Shown: piece by piece, positions 1 to 7,659 of the stretch
How the letters are laid out: each line of letters opens with the position of its first letter
Numbering within the stretch: the stretch's first letter is position 1
Assembly (NCBI GenBank): GCA_018780805.1
Contig: JADMJD010000013.1
Coordinates: 1-47,378 of the forward strand
DNA: 47,378 nucleotides
DNA from: Rubrivivax sp.
GTDB lineage: Bacteria > Pseudomonadota > Gammaproteobacteria > Burkholderiales > Burkholderiaceae_C
Direction of reading: 5' to 3'
Notes under the pieces: model-generated
The model's database searches: none
What the model was told of the DNA's origin: nothing
Seen by the model: only the letters and a program-made list of their open reading frames with translations
Position numbers and translations under genes: made by a program

Positions 1-146
1 CTGCGCGAGAAGCGCAAGGGAGTCGGCGCGCAGCGCCGACCGCCACCATCGCGCGCCGTGGCCTGCCCGCACAGCCGGGGGCCGCACGACTCTGCGCAAA
101 CCTTGCTGCCGAAGCACGCAGCACCACACACCCACCGGAGCTCCTG
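1..146 (+). CDS. Possible 3' end of an upstream gene (TRAP small permease?)
   Basis: Frame 1 is open from the window edge to a TGA at 144-146, two bases before the TTG start of the TRAP large permease. It would encode a basic, proline/histidine-rich tail beginning LREKRKG. In TRAP operons the gene before DctM is normally the four-helix DctQ subunit, so this could be its cytoplasmic C-terminus. No membrane segment is visible in the piece and the two other + frames are also open here, so the coding assignment is weak. A perfect 8-bp stem with a 3-nt loop (GTCGGCGC/GCGCCGAC, 22-40) lies in it, with no T-run after it. The stretch may instead be an untranslated spacer. Confidence 0.25.
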
Positions 147-148
147 AC

Positions 149-1432
149 TTGGACACCCTCGTGCTGCTCGGCAGCTTCTTCACGCTGATGATCGTCGGCA
201 TGCCGGTGGCCTATGCGCTGGGTTTTTCGGCGCTGATCGGCGCGCTGTGGATCGAACTGCCGCTGGACGCGGTGATGATCCAGCTCGCGGCCGGCGTCAA
301 CAAGTTCAGCCTGCTGGCGATCCCGTTCTTTGTGCTCGCCGGCGCCATCATGGCCGAGGGTGGCATGGCGCGCCGGCTGGTGGCCTTTGCCGGCGTGCTG
401 GTGGGTTTTGTGCGCGGCGGGCTGAGCCTGGTCAACATCCTGGCCAGCACCTTCTTCGGTGCGATTTCGGGTTCGTCGGTGGCCGACACGGCCAGCATCG
501 GCTCGGTGCTGATCCCGGAGATGGAAAAAAAGGGTTACCCCCGCGCCTTCGCGACGGCCGTCACCTGCAGCGGCTCGGTGCAGGCCATCCTGATACCGCC
601 CAGCCACAACGCCGTCATCTACTCGCTGGCCGCCGGTGGCAGCGTCAGCATCGCGGCGCTTTTCATGGCCGGTGTGCTGCCGGGGCTGCTGCTGGGGCTG
701 ACGCTGGCCGCGCTGTGCCTGGTGATCGCGAAGAAAGAGAACTACCCCAAGGGCGAGGTGATCCCGCTGAAACAGGCGCTGAAGATCTGCGTGGAAGCGC
801 TGTGGGGCCTGATGACCATGGTCATCATCCTGGGCGGCATCCTCAGCGGCGTGTTCACCGCCAACGAAAGTGCTTCCATCGCGGTGATCTGGGCGTTTTT
901 CGTCACGATGTTCGTTTACCGCGACTACAAGTGGCGCGACCTGCCCAAGCTCGTGCACCGCACCGTGAAGACGGTGACCGTGGTGATGATCCTGATCGGC
1001 TTCGCGGCCTGCTTCGGCTACCTGATGACGCTGATGCAGATCCCGCAGACGGTGACCGCGTTTTTCACCAGCGTCTCCAGCAACCCCTACGTGATCCTGG
1101 CGATGATCAACGTGATGCTGCTGGTGCTGGGCACGCTGATGGACATGTCGCCGCTGATCCTGATCCTGACGCCCATCCTGCTGCCGGTGGTCAAGCTGCT
1201 GGGGGTGGACCCGGTGCACTTCGGCATGATCATGATGGTGAACCTGGGCATCGGCCTGATCACGCCGCCGGTGGGCACGGTGCTGTTCGTGGGCGCGGCG
1301 GTGAGCAAGCTCAAGATCGGTGTCGTCACCAAGGCGATGACGCCGTTTTTCATCGCGCTCTTCATCGTGCTGATGATGGTGACCTACATCCCCTGGCTGA
1401 GCCTGTGGCTGCCGCGCACCCTGGGGCTGTGA
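149..1432 (+). CDS. dctM: TRAP transporter large permease, DctM type
   Basis: A 427-residue integral inner-membrane protein with about a dozen hydrophobic segments, the normal size and layout of the DctM subunit of tripartite ATP-independent periplasmic transporters. Family-like stretches include the N-terminal MIVGMPVAYALG, FFGAISGSSVADTASIGS near residues 103-120 and NLGIGLITPPVGTVLF near the C-terminus. DctM forms the sodium-coupled translocation channel and works with a DctQ subunit and a periplasmic DctP receptor; neither is complete in the window. The start is TTG, chosen because GGAG (137-140) sits 8 nt upstream and the hydrophobic N-terminus begins there. Its TGA overlaps the next ATG by one base (TGATG), so it is translationally coupled to the lactonase gene. 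Substrate is inferred from neighbours to be a uronate or aldarate. Confidence 0.93.
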   Translation: MDTLVLLGSFFTLMIVGMPVAYALGFSALIGALWIELPLDAVMIQLAAGVNKFSLLAIPFFVLAGAIMAEGGMARRLVAFAGVLVGFVRGGLSLVNILASTFFGAISGSSVADTASIGSVLIPEMEKKGYPRAFATAVTCSGSVQAILIPPSHNAVIYSLAAGGSVSIAALFMAGVLPGLLLGLTLAALCLVIAKKENYPKGEVIPLKQALKICVEALWGLMTMVIILGGILSGVFTANESASIAVIWAFFVTMFVYRDYKWRDLPKLVHRTVKTVTVVMILIGFAACFGYLMTLMQIPQTVTAFFTSVSSNPYVILAMINVMLLVLGTLMDMSPLILILTPILLPVVKLLGVDPVHFGMIMMVNLGIGLITPPVGTVLFVGAAVSKLKIGVVTKAMTPFFIALFIVLMMVTYIPWLSLWLPRTLGL

Positions 1433-2388
1433 TGACCGCTGAGTTCACCCCCAACACACGCGTGCCCGACCCGGCGGTGGAGGTTTTGCACGAGAGCTTT
1501 CGTGCGCTGCGCTTGTTCAGCGCCACGGTCGAGCGCCTGGCCACCGGCATGCGCTGGGCCGAAGGGCCGGTGTGGTTTGGTGACGGGCGTTACCTGCTGG
1601 TGTCCGACATCCCGAACGACCGCATCCTGCGCTGGGACGAAACCTCCGGCGCGGTGAGCACGTTTCGCCAGCCTTCGAACAACGCGAACGGCCACGCACG
1701 TGACCGTCAGGGCCGGCTGGTCAGCTGCGAACACCTGACACGCCGCGTCACACGCACCGAACACGACGGCGCGGTCACCGTGCTGGCCGACCGCTTCGAC
1801 GGCCGGCGTTTGAACTCGCCGAACGACATCGTCGTGTCGCCCGACGGCAGCGTCTGGTTCACCGACCCGAGCTTCGGCATTGCCGGGTACTGGGAGGGTG
1901 AACCGGCCACGGCCGAACTGCCGCATGCCGTCTACCGCGTGGCACCCGACGGCACGCTGCACCAGGTGATCACCGATCTCGCCGGCCCCAACGGCCTGGC
2001 GTTTTCACCCGACCAACGCCTGCTGTACGTGGTGGAGAGCCGGGCCACGCCGCGCAAGGTCTGGGCCTATGAACATGCGGCCGATGGCAGCCTGGCCAAC
2101 AAACAGCTGTTGATTGACGCCGCCGGCCCGGGCGCACTCGATGGTTTTGCCGTCGACGTGCAGGGCAACCTCTGGTGCGGCTGGGGCAGCGATGGCTCGG
2201 CCGGCGCCGATGCCGCGGCGCTGGATGGCGTGCGGGTGTTCAATCCGCAGGGCCAGGCCATAGCCCACATCCACCTGCCCGAACGCTGCGCCAACGTCTG
2301 CTTCGGCGGCCGGCACCGCAACCGGCTGTTCATGGCGGCCACACATTCGCTGTACGCGCTGCACGTCAACACCCAAGGGGCGGCCTGA
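1432..2388 (+). CDS. SMP-30/gluconolactonase family sugar lactonase
   Basis: A 318-residue six-bladed beta-propeller protein of the SMP-30/gluconolactonase/LRE family with no signal peptide, so cytoplasmic. The metal and substrate residues of the family can be placed: E44 in GMRWAEGPVW, N131 in SPNDIVVSPDG, N187 in GPNGLAFSPD and D238 in ALDGFAVD. These enzymes hydrolyse aldonolactones or aldarolactones using a divalent cation. Its position between a TRAP permease and galactarate dehydratase suggests it opens galactarolactone made from galacturonate by uronate dehydrogenase (inference; family members are also annotated as gluconolactonase or regucalcin). The ATG overlaps the previous stop as TGATG. 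The frame is open far upstream, but that part is an out-of-frame shadow of dctM. Confidence 0.9.
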   Translation: MTAEFTPNTRVPDPAVEVLHESFRALRLFSATVERLATGMRWAEGPVWFGDGRYLLVSDIPNDRILRWDETSGAVSTFRQPSNNANGHARDRQGRLVSCEHLTRRVTRTEHDGAVTVLADRFDGRRLNSPNDIVVSPDGSVWFTDPSFGIAGYWEGEPATAELPHAVYRVAPDGTLHQVITDLAGPNGLAFSPDQRLLYVVESRATPRKVWAYEHAADGSLANKQLLIDAAGPGALDGFAVDVQGNLWCGWGSDGSAGADAAALDGVRVFNPQGQAIAHIHLPERCANVCFGGRHRNRLFMAATHSLYALHVNTQGAA

Positions 2389-2415
2389 CGCCGCCCTCAC
2401 ATGAAGGAGAACCCC

Positions 2416-3402
2416 ATGAAATTCACCCGCCGCCACAGCCTGATCGCCGTCGCCGCTGGCCTGGCCAGTTCGGCCCTGGCACCCGCCTTCGCCCAGGGCG
2501 ACGCCTGGCCCGCGAAACAACCCATCCGCATCGTCGTGCCCTTTGCCCCCGGCGGCACCAGCGACATCCTGGCCCGCACCCTGGGCGAGAAGTTGCAGGC
2601 CGCGCTGAAGCAGACCGTGGTCATCGAAAACAAGGCTGGCGCCGGCGGCGTGATCGGCGCCGACGCCGTGGCCAAGGCCGCACCCGACGGCTACACGCTG
2701 CTGCTGGGCACGATCTCCACCCACGCCATCAACCCGGCGGCCAAACCCAACATGCCCTACGACGCGGGCAAGGACTTTGCGCCCGTGTGGCTGATCGGCA
2801 GCATCAGCAACGTGTTGCTGGTGGGTGCCAACCAGCCTTACAAAACCGCGCAGGACGTGATCAAGGCCGCCAAGGCCGAGCCCGGCAAGATGGTCTTCGG
2901 CTCGGCGGGCCAGGGCACGTCACAGCACATGTCGGGCGAGACGCTGCGGCTGCTGGCCGGCATCGACATCACGCACGTGCCCTACAAGGGCAGCGGCCCG
3001 GCGACGCAGGACCTGATCGCCGGCCAGATCCCGATGACCATGGACACCGCGCTGGTGGCGCTGCCGCACATCCAGGCCGGCAAGATCCGCGCGTTGGCCG
3101 TCACCTCGGCACGCCGCACCGGCGTGTTGCCCGATGTGCCCACACTGGCCGAAGCGGGCGTGGCGGGTTTTGACGTGTCGTCCTGGCAGGCCTTGTTCGC
3201 GCCGGCCGGCACACCGGCGGCCATCGTGCAGCGGCTGAACACGGAGCTGGCCAACATCGCAGCACAGCCCGACATCAAGGCCCGCCTGGCCAGCCTGGGC
3301 GTGGACCACAGCGCCAACACACCGGCGCAGTTCAACGACTACCTGGTGCTGGAACGGGCCAAGTGGGTCAAGATCATCAAGGACGGCAAGATCCAGCTGT
3401 GA
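2416..3402 (+). CDS. Bug/TctC-family tripartite tricarboxylate transporter receptor
   Basis: A 328-residue periplasmic solute-binding protein of the Bug (TctC) family, very abundant in Burkholderiales. An N-terminal signal peptide (basic TRRH, hydrophobic core, AFAQ|G near residue 27) is followed by the typical [17 protein letters not shown] and by [20 protein letters not shown]. The first in-frame ATG is 2401, but AAGGAG at 2405-2410 lies downstream of it and 5 nt upstream of the ATG at 2416, so 2416 is the better start. Membrane partners TctA/TctB are absent from the window, as is common for orphan Bug receptors. Between a lactonase and garD it probably binds an aldarate or uronate; the ligand is inferred from context only. 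Its stop overlaps the garD GTG start by 4 nt. Confidence 0.93.
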   Translation: MKFTRRHSLIAVAAGLASSALAPAFAQGDAWPAKQPIRIVVPFAPGGTSDILARTLGEKLQAALKQTVVIENKAGAGGVIGADAVAKAAPDGYTLLLGTISTHAINPAAKPNMPYDAGKDFAPVWLIGSISNVLLVGANQPYKTAQDVIKAAKAEPGKMVFGSAGQGTSQHMSGETLRLLAGIDITHVPYKGSGPATQDLIAGQIPMTMDTALVALPHIQAGKIRALAVTSARRTGVLPDVPTLAEAGVAGFDVSSWQALFAPAGTPAAIVQRLNTELANIAAQPDIKARLASLGVDHSANTPAQFNDYLVLERAKWVKIIKDGKIQL

Positions 3403-5009
3403 ACAACGCGCCCCGCACTGTCCGCCTGCACCCGGACGACAACGTCGCCGTCGTGTTGAACGACGGCGGCCTGCCCGCCGGCACCGCCCTGCCCGGCGGC
3501 CCGGTGCTGCGCGAGAAGGTGCCGCAGGCGCACAAGCTGGCGCTGGTGGACCTGGCCGAAGGCGATGCGGTGTTGCGCTACGGCGTGGTGATCGGCCGCG
3601 CGAACCGCGCCATCCCGGCGGGCAGCTGGGTGCACGAGCGCCTGCTGGACATGCCCGCGGCGCGCCCGCTGGAAGGCCTGCCGATCAGCACGGTGCAACC
3701 ACCGCTGATGCCGCCGCTGGAGGGCTACAGCTTCCAGGGTTACCGCAATGCCGATGGCTCGGTCGGCACGCGCAACCTGCTGGCCATCACCACCACCGTG
3801 CAATGTGTGGCGGGTGTGCTGGACGTGGCGCTGGCGCGCATCCGCCGCGAGCTGCTGCCCAAGTACCCGAACGTCGACGGTGTGGTCGGCCTGGAGCACA
3901 GCTACGGCTGCGGCGTCGCCATCGACGCCACCGATGCCTACATCCCGATCCGCACGCTGCGCCACATCAGCCTGAACCCGAACTTCGGCGGCGAGGTGAT
4001 GGTGCTCAGCCTGGGCTGCGAGAAGTTGCAGCCCGAGCGTCTGCTGCCGCCTGGCAGTTTCCGTTTGGCCCCCAAGGCGCCTGCGGCGCCGGCCCCCCAA
4101 GGGGACGCGGGCCTCTTGGGACGGCCCGGCGAGGCCCCCATCGTCGGCCATGTGCGGCTGCAGGACGAACAGCACGTCGGCTTCGCATCCATGGTGGACG
4201 ACGTGCTGGCCACCGCCGAACGCCACTTGCAGCGCCTGGACCAGCGCCGGCGCGAAACCGTGCCCGCCAGCGAATTGGTGGTGGGTGTGCAGTGCGGCGG
4301 CAGCGACGCACTCTCCGGCATCACCGCCAACCCGGCAGTCGGCGCCTGCACCGACCTGCTGGTGCGCGCCGGTGCCACGGTGCTGTTCAGCGAAGTGACC
4401 GAGGTGCGCGACGCCATCGACCAGCTGACGGCCCGCGCCGCCACTCCGGCCATCGCGCAGCAGATGATCGACCAGATGGCCTGGTACGACGCCTACCTGG
4501 CGCGCGGCGGCAGCGACCGCAGCGCCAACACCACACCGGGCAACAAGGCCGGGGGCCTGAGCAACATCGTCGAGAAGGCGATGGGCAGCATCGTCAAGAG
4601 TGGCAGCGCGCCGATCGCCGGTGTGCTGGGCCCGGGCGAAAAGGCCAGCACCAAGGGCCTCAAGGGCCTGCTCTACGCCGCCACGCCGGCGTCGGACTTC
4701 ATCTGCGGCACGCTGCAGCTGGCCGCGGGCATGAACCTGCACATCTTCACCACCGGCCGCGGCACGCCCTACGGCCTGGCGGAGTGCCCGGTGGTCAAGG
4801 TGGCCACGCGCACCGAGCTGGCCACACGCTGGCACGACCTGATGGACGTGAACGCCGGCCGCATCGCCGACGGCGAGATCGGCATCGACGCGCTGGGGTT
4901 GGAGATGTTTGAGCTGCTGCTGGACGTGGCCAGCGGCCGGCGCACCTGGGCCGAGCACCATGGGCTGGCCAACAGCCTGGTGCTGTTCAACCCGGCGCCG
5001 GTGACCTGA
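3399..5009 (+). CDS. garD: Galactarate dehydratase
   Basis: A 536-residue protein matching enterobacterial GarD over its whole length, as I recall that sequence (523 residues). It has the N-terminal SAF-like part ([19 protein letters not shown]) and the UxaA/GarD catalytic body with [50 protein letters not shown] and the C-terminal [10 protein letters not shown]. GarD dehydrates galactarate to 5-keto-4-deoxy-D-glucarate and needs Fe(II). Start: GTG at 3399 forms a GTGA overlap with the receptor stop; an upstream ATG at 3363 would run through the end of that gene. Oddity: about 19 extra residues (roughly 223-248, Ala/Pro/Gly-rich) relative to E. coli, encoded by a palindromic repeat-like sequence. 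A closely related altronate dehydratase function is less likely given the fused N-terminal domain and close match to GarD. Confidence 0.95.
   Translation: MNNAPRTVRLHPDDNVAVVLNDGGLPAGTALPGGPVLREKVPQAHKLALVDLAEGDAVLRYGVVIGRANRAIPAGSWVHERLLDMPAARPLEGLPISTVQPPLMPPLEGYSFQGYRNADGSVGTRNLLAITTTVQCVAGVLDVALARIRRELLPKYPNVDGVVGLEHSYGCGVAIDATDAYIPIRTLRHISLNPNFGGEVMVLSLGCEKLQPERLLPPGSFRLAPKAPAAPAPQGDAGLLGRPGEAPIVGHVRLQDEQHVGFASMVDDVLATAERHLQRLDQRRRETVPASELVVGVQCGGSDALSGITANPAVGACTDLLVRAGATVLFSEVTEVRDAIDQLTARAATPAIAQQMIDQMAWYDAYLARGGSDRSANTTPGNKAGGLSNIVEKAMGSIVKSGSAPIAGVLGPGEKASTKGLKGLLYAATPASDFICGTLQLAAGMNLHIFTTGRGTPYGLAECPVVKVATRTELATRWHDLMDVNAGRIADGEIGIDALGLEMFELLLDVASGRRTWAEHHGLANSLVLFNPAPVT
4066..4140 (+). 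repeat. Palindromic GC-rich repeat inserted in frame within garD
   Basis: About 75 bp of GC-rich sequence with internal symmetry (GGCGCC TGC GGCGCC at 4076-4090, and GGGCC...GGCCC arms further on) interrupts the otherwise conserved garD frame and translates to an Ala/Pro/Gly-rich loop. It resembles small dispersed palindromic elements common between genes in Burkholderiales. That resemblance is from memory and needs a genome-wide search. Length relative to E. coli GarD supports an insertion. Confidence 0.5.
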
Positions 5010-5105
5010 CGGCCGATCCCGTGCGTTGCAACGCCTTTGCAACGCCGGGCGGGGACATTGCCCCCATGGCGCGCCATGTCGGCGCCCGATGCGGCAGGAG
5101 GCCCC

Positions 5106-5849
5106 ATGAAGCAACCCATCCTCAGCGCCCTGTGCGGGCTCGTGCTCGTCACCATGGGCGGCGCGGCCCACGCGGTGGGCGTCCCGGGCCAAGGCACCTG
5201 GGAAACCACGCTGCTGGCGCGTGACCTGGATGGCAACCTGGCCACCACCGAGGCCTATTACGACACGGTGAAGAACATCACCTGGCTGGCGGACGCCATC
5301 CACGACAACCACGAGTCCGGCGGCTACCTGAGCGGCAACGCCGCCCTCGCCTGGGCGGCGGGCCTGGACGCCTACGGCAGCGGCATCACCGGCTGGCGCC
5401 TGCCCACCACCGTGCCGACCTACTGCGGCCCCGACCCGTACTACAACTGCGGCAAGAGCGACCTGAACGGTGAAATGGCGTCGATGTTCTTCACCACGCT
5501 GGGCAACATCAGCAAATTCGATCCGGCCACGGGGGCCAACATCTCGCCGCCCGGCTGGGGGCTGAGCAACACCGGTCCCTTCATCAACCTGGTGGCCAAC
5601 AACTGGTGGTCTTCGACGCCCGACGCGGATTTCAATGCCAATGTGCTGTGGGCCTTTGATTTTTTCCGGGGGCAGCAGTACTCGGCCAACGTCAGTTACC
5701 TGGCCTACGCCTGGGGCGTGCATGACGGCGATGTCGGCACCGCCATCTCCCCCGTGCCTGAGCCCGGCACCTGGGCGCTGTGGGCCGCCGGGCTGGCGGT
5801 GATGGGCACGGGCTGGCGCCGGCGGGGGCGAGTGACCCAACCGTCATAA
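5106..5849 (+). CDS. PEP-CTERM protein with DUF1566-like domain
   Basis: A 247-residue exported protein. A signal peptide (MKQPILSALCGLVLVTMGGAAHA) is followed by a region resembling the DUF1566/Lcl carboxy-terminal fold: ITWLADAI, ALAWAAGLDAYGSGITGWRLP, NNWWSSTPDADFNANVLWAF and FFRGQQYS. The C-terminus is a classic exosortase sorting signal: VPEPG at about residue 220, a hydrophobic helix, then a basic GWRRRGR tail. Such proteins are cleaved by an exosortase and delivered to the surface or matrix. Start: ATG 5106 is preceded by AGGAGG (5096-5101); an upstream in-frame ATG lacks this and would spoil the signal peptide. Its particular role is unknown. Confidence 0.85.
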   Translation: MKQPILSALCGLVLVTMGGAAHAVGVPGQGTWETTLLARDLDGNLATTEAYYDTVKNITWLADAIHDNHESGGYLSGNAALAWAAGLDAYGSGITGWRLPTTVPTYCGPDPYYNCGKSDLNGEMASMFFTTLGNISKFDPATGANISPPGWGLSNTGPFINLVANNWWSSTPDADFNANVLWAFDFFRGQQYSANVSYLAYAWGVHDGDVGTAISPVPEPGTWALWAAGLAVMGTGWRRRGRVTQPS

Positions 5850-5927
5850 GGGCTACTCGATAGTTTTCACCCATGATCGGGCGCTGCCCACAAGAATCCG
5901 GCGATCAACCCTTCCCGGAGACTGGCG

Positions 5928-6743
5928 ATGCGTCTGATGACTTCCCTGGTGGCTGCCGCCGCCGCCCTGCTGTGTTCCTCTGCCATGGCGCAAGCCGGCA
6001 AGACCGAGGTGCTGTGGCTGGGCCAGGCGGCCTTCAAGATCACCACGCCAGGCGGCAAGGTGATCGTGGTGGACCCCTGGCTCAAGACCAACCCCAAGAC
6101 CCCGGCCGCCTTCAAGGACTACGCGGCACTGGGCAAGGTGGACCTGGTGCTGGTGACCCACGCGCACTTCGACCACGTGGCCGACGCACCCGAGCTGGCC
6201 AAGGCCAACAAGGCGATGATGTTCGCGCCGGCCGGCCTGAACGCCACGCTGAACGCCCTGGGCCTGCTGCCGCCCGAGCAGGCCGGCCGCATGAACAAGA
6301 GCGGCATCGCCACGCCCATCGGGGCGGACATCAAGATCCACATGGTGCGCGCCGAACACAGCTCGGAGTTCAACTACAAGAACCCCACCACCGGCAAGGA
6401 CGAGGTGCACCCCGGCGGCGAGCCGGTGGGCTGGATCATCGAGCTGGAAAACGGCTTCAAGATCTACCACATGGGCGACACCGGCCTGTTTGGCGACATG
6501 CGCCTGATCGGCGAGCTCTACAAACCCGACCTTGTGCTGCTGCCCATCGGCGGCAACTTCACCATCAACGCCAACCTGGGCGCGCTGGCGGTGCGCGACA
6601 TGATCAAGCCCAAGTACGCACTGCCCATGCACTACGGCACCTTCCCCGTCCTGGCCGGCAAGCCGGAAGACTTTGCCAAGGGCATGGAAGGCAGCGGCGT
6701 GCGTGTGGTGGTGCCGCAGCCGGGTGATGCCGTCACCTTCTGA
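5928..6743 (+). CDS. Exported metallo-beta-lactamase-fold metal-dependent hydrolase
   Basis: A 271-residue protein with a signal peptide (cleavage near AMAQA, residue 22) and a UPF0173/UlaG-like metallo-beta-lactamase fold. Metal ligands are visible: THAHFDHVAD gives H78, H80, D82 and H83, H144 follows in RAEHSSEFN, D184 is in MGDTGLFGDM and H235 in MHYGTFP. The fold is a two-metal hydrolase; substrate is not predictable. Cytoplasmic relatives lack a signal peptide, so the exported form is a little unusual. GGAGA (5915-5919) precedes the ATG. It is the last + strand gene before two terminator-like hairpins and converges on kdgR, so it may have no part in pectin metabolism. Confidence 0.88.
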   Translation: MRLMTSLVAAAAALLCSSAMAQAGKTEVLWLGQAAFKITTPGGKVIVVDPWLKTNPKTPAAFKDYAALGKVDLVLVTHAHFDHVADAPELAKANKAMMFAPAGLNATLNALGLLPPEQAGRMNKSGIATPIGADIKIHMVRAEHSSEFNYKNPTTGKDEVHPGGEPVGWIIELENGFKIYHMGDTGLFGDMRLIGELYKPDLVLLPIGGNFTINANLGALAVRDMIKPKYALPMHYGTFPVLAGKPEDFAKGMEGSGVRVVVPQPGDAVTF

Positions 6744-6767
6744 CCTGGCACCTTCGCTGCTGAAAGA

Positions 6768-6787
6768 ACGGCCCCCCGCGGGGCCGT
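6768..6787. terminator. Hairpin 1 of a tandem convergent terminator
   Basis: An 8-bp GC stem (ACGGCCCC/GGGGCCGT) with a 4-nt loop, 24 bases after the hydrolase stop. There is no T-run, so if it terminates it may act by structure or with Rho, or as an mRNA 3' end stabiliser. Confidence 0.5.
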
Positions 6788-6797
6788 GTCCTTCTGA

Positions 6798-6823
6798 AAC
6801 AACGGCCCCGCGGGGCCGTTGTT
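6798..6823. terminator. Hairpin 2: perfect 26-bp palindrome between convergent genes
   Basis: Both arms are perfect (AACAACGGCCCCG and its exact complement, 13 nt each, no spacer). The sequence reads identically from both strands and its last base touches the kdgR stop codon (6823-6825), so it could end transcripts from both directions. The stem core repeats that of hairpin 1. Confidence 0.6.
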
Positions 6824-7659
6824 CATCGGTCCAGCGGAAAAGCCGTGCAACCCAGCTGGCGCGAGATCTCACGGCTGGCATCGCGCAGCATGGCCACCAG
6901 CTCGGGTTCACGTGCCATGTCGTAGCGGAAGCTGGGGAAGGACACGCTCATGCCGGCCACCACCTGGTTCTGGCGGTCGAAGATCGGGATCGCGGCGCAG
7001 CGGATGTGGTCGTCGAACTCTTCGCGGTCCTGGCCAAAACCCTGGGCCAGCGTGCGGTCCAGCTCCTCGGCATAGGCCTCGGGTGTGGTGATGGTCTTCT
7101 CGCGGAAGCGCTTGAAGTCGCAGCCCTGCAGGATCTTGGTGCGGCGCTCCGGCGCCTCCCAGGCCATCAGCACCTTGCCGATGGCGGTGCAGTGCAGCGG
7201 TGCACGCCGGCCGACGCGCGAGTACATGCCCAGCATGTGGCTGGAATCCACCTTGTGCACGTAGATGATCTCGCTGTCGATCAGCGCGCCCAGGTGCACG
7301 GTTTCGCCGGTGGCATCGGCCACACGCTGCATGTGGGTCTTGGAGATCTCCACCAGGTCCGGGTAACGCAGCGCCTTGGCGCCGAGTTCGAACATGCGCA
7401 TGGTCAGGCCGTACCGTTCGCTGTCGACCTCCTGGCGCACGTAGCCCAGCGTCTTCATGGTCTGCAGAAAACGGTAGACCGTGGCCTTGGGCATCGACAG
7501 GCGCACCGAGAGCTCGGAGATGCCGATCTCGCTGCGGTCGGCCAGCGCCTGCAGGATGGTGAAAACCTTCAGCACGGCCGCCACCGACTCGGGCTGTTTG
7601 GCGTCGTAGATGTCGTCGTCCATCGTTTTGATTGTTCCGGTCTGGCGTTTCAATGTCAT
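6823..7659 (-). CDS. kdgR: IclR-family transcriptional regulator of pectin genes (KdgR)
   Basis: A 278-residue IclR-type repressor very close to enterobacterial KdgR: KQPESVAAVLKVFTILQAL, helix-turn-helix SELSVRLSMPKATVYRFLQ, KTLGYVRQE, then the ligand-binding half with ETVHLGAL, YSRVGRRAPLHCTAIGKVLMAW and AGMSVSFPSFR. KdgR of Dickeya and E. coli represses pectin and KDG genes and is released by 2-keto-3-deoxygluconate. The start at 7659 makes an ATGA overlap with the pectate lyase stop, the coupling used elsewhere in this operon. An internal ATG at 7623 would give 266 residues, nearer the E. coli length; neither has a strong ribosome site. It is the last gene of the operon it presumably controls. 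Candidate operators lie at 17291, 17326 and 27215. Confidence 0.92.
   Translation of the reverse strand: MTLKRQTGTIKTMDDDIYDAKQPESVAAVLKVFTILQALADRSEIGISELSVRLSMPKATVYRFLQTMKTLGYVRQEVDSERYGLTMRMFELGAKALRYPDLVEISKTHMQRVADATGETVHLGALIDSEIIYVHKVDSSHMLGMYSRVGRRAPLHCTAIGKVLMAWEAPERRTKILQGCDFKRFREKTITTPEAYAEELDRTLAQGFGQDREEFDDHIRCAAIPIFDRQNQVVAGMSVSFPSFRYDMAREPELVAMLRDASREISRQLGCTAFPLDR

Noticed and set aside
22-40. Perfect hairpin near the window start as a terminator
   Set aside because: No T-run follows and it lies just before a gene that is probably in the same operon; too little upstream sequence to judge.
247-1431. N-terminal extension of the lactonase frame
   Set aside because: The frame is open upstream of 1432 only as an out-of-frame shadow of dctM; the protein fold and TGATG coupling fix the start at 1432.
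3339-5840. 833-codon minus-strand frame over garD and the PEP-CTERM gene
   Set aside because: It crosses two genuine plus-strand genes and has an Arg/Gln/His-rich composition typical of antisense GC-rich DNA.
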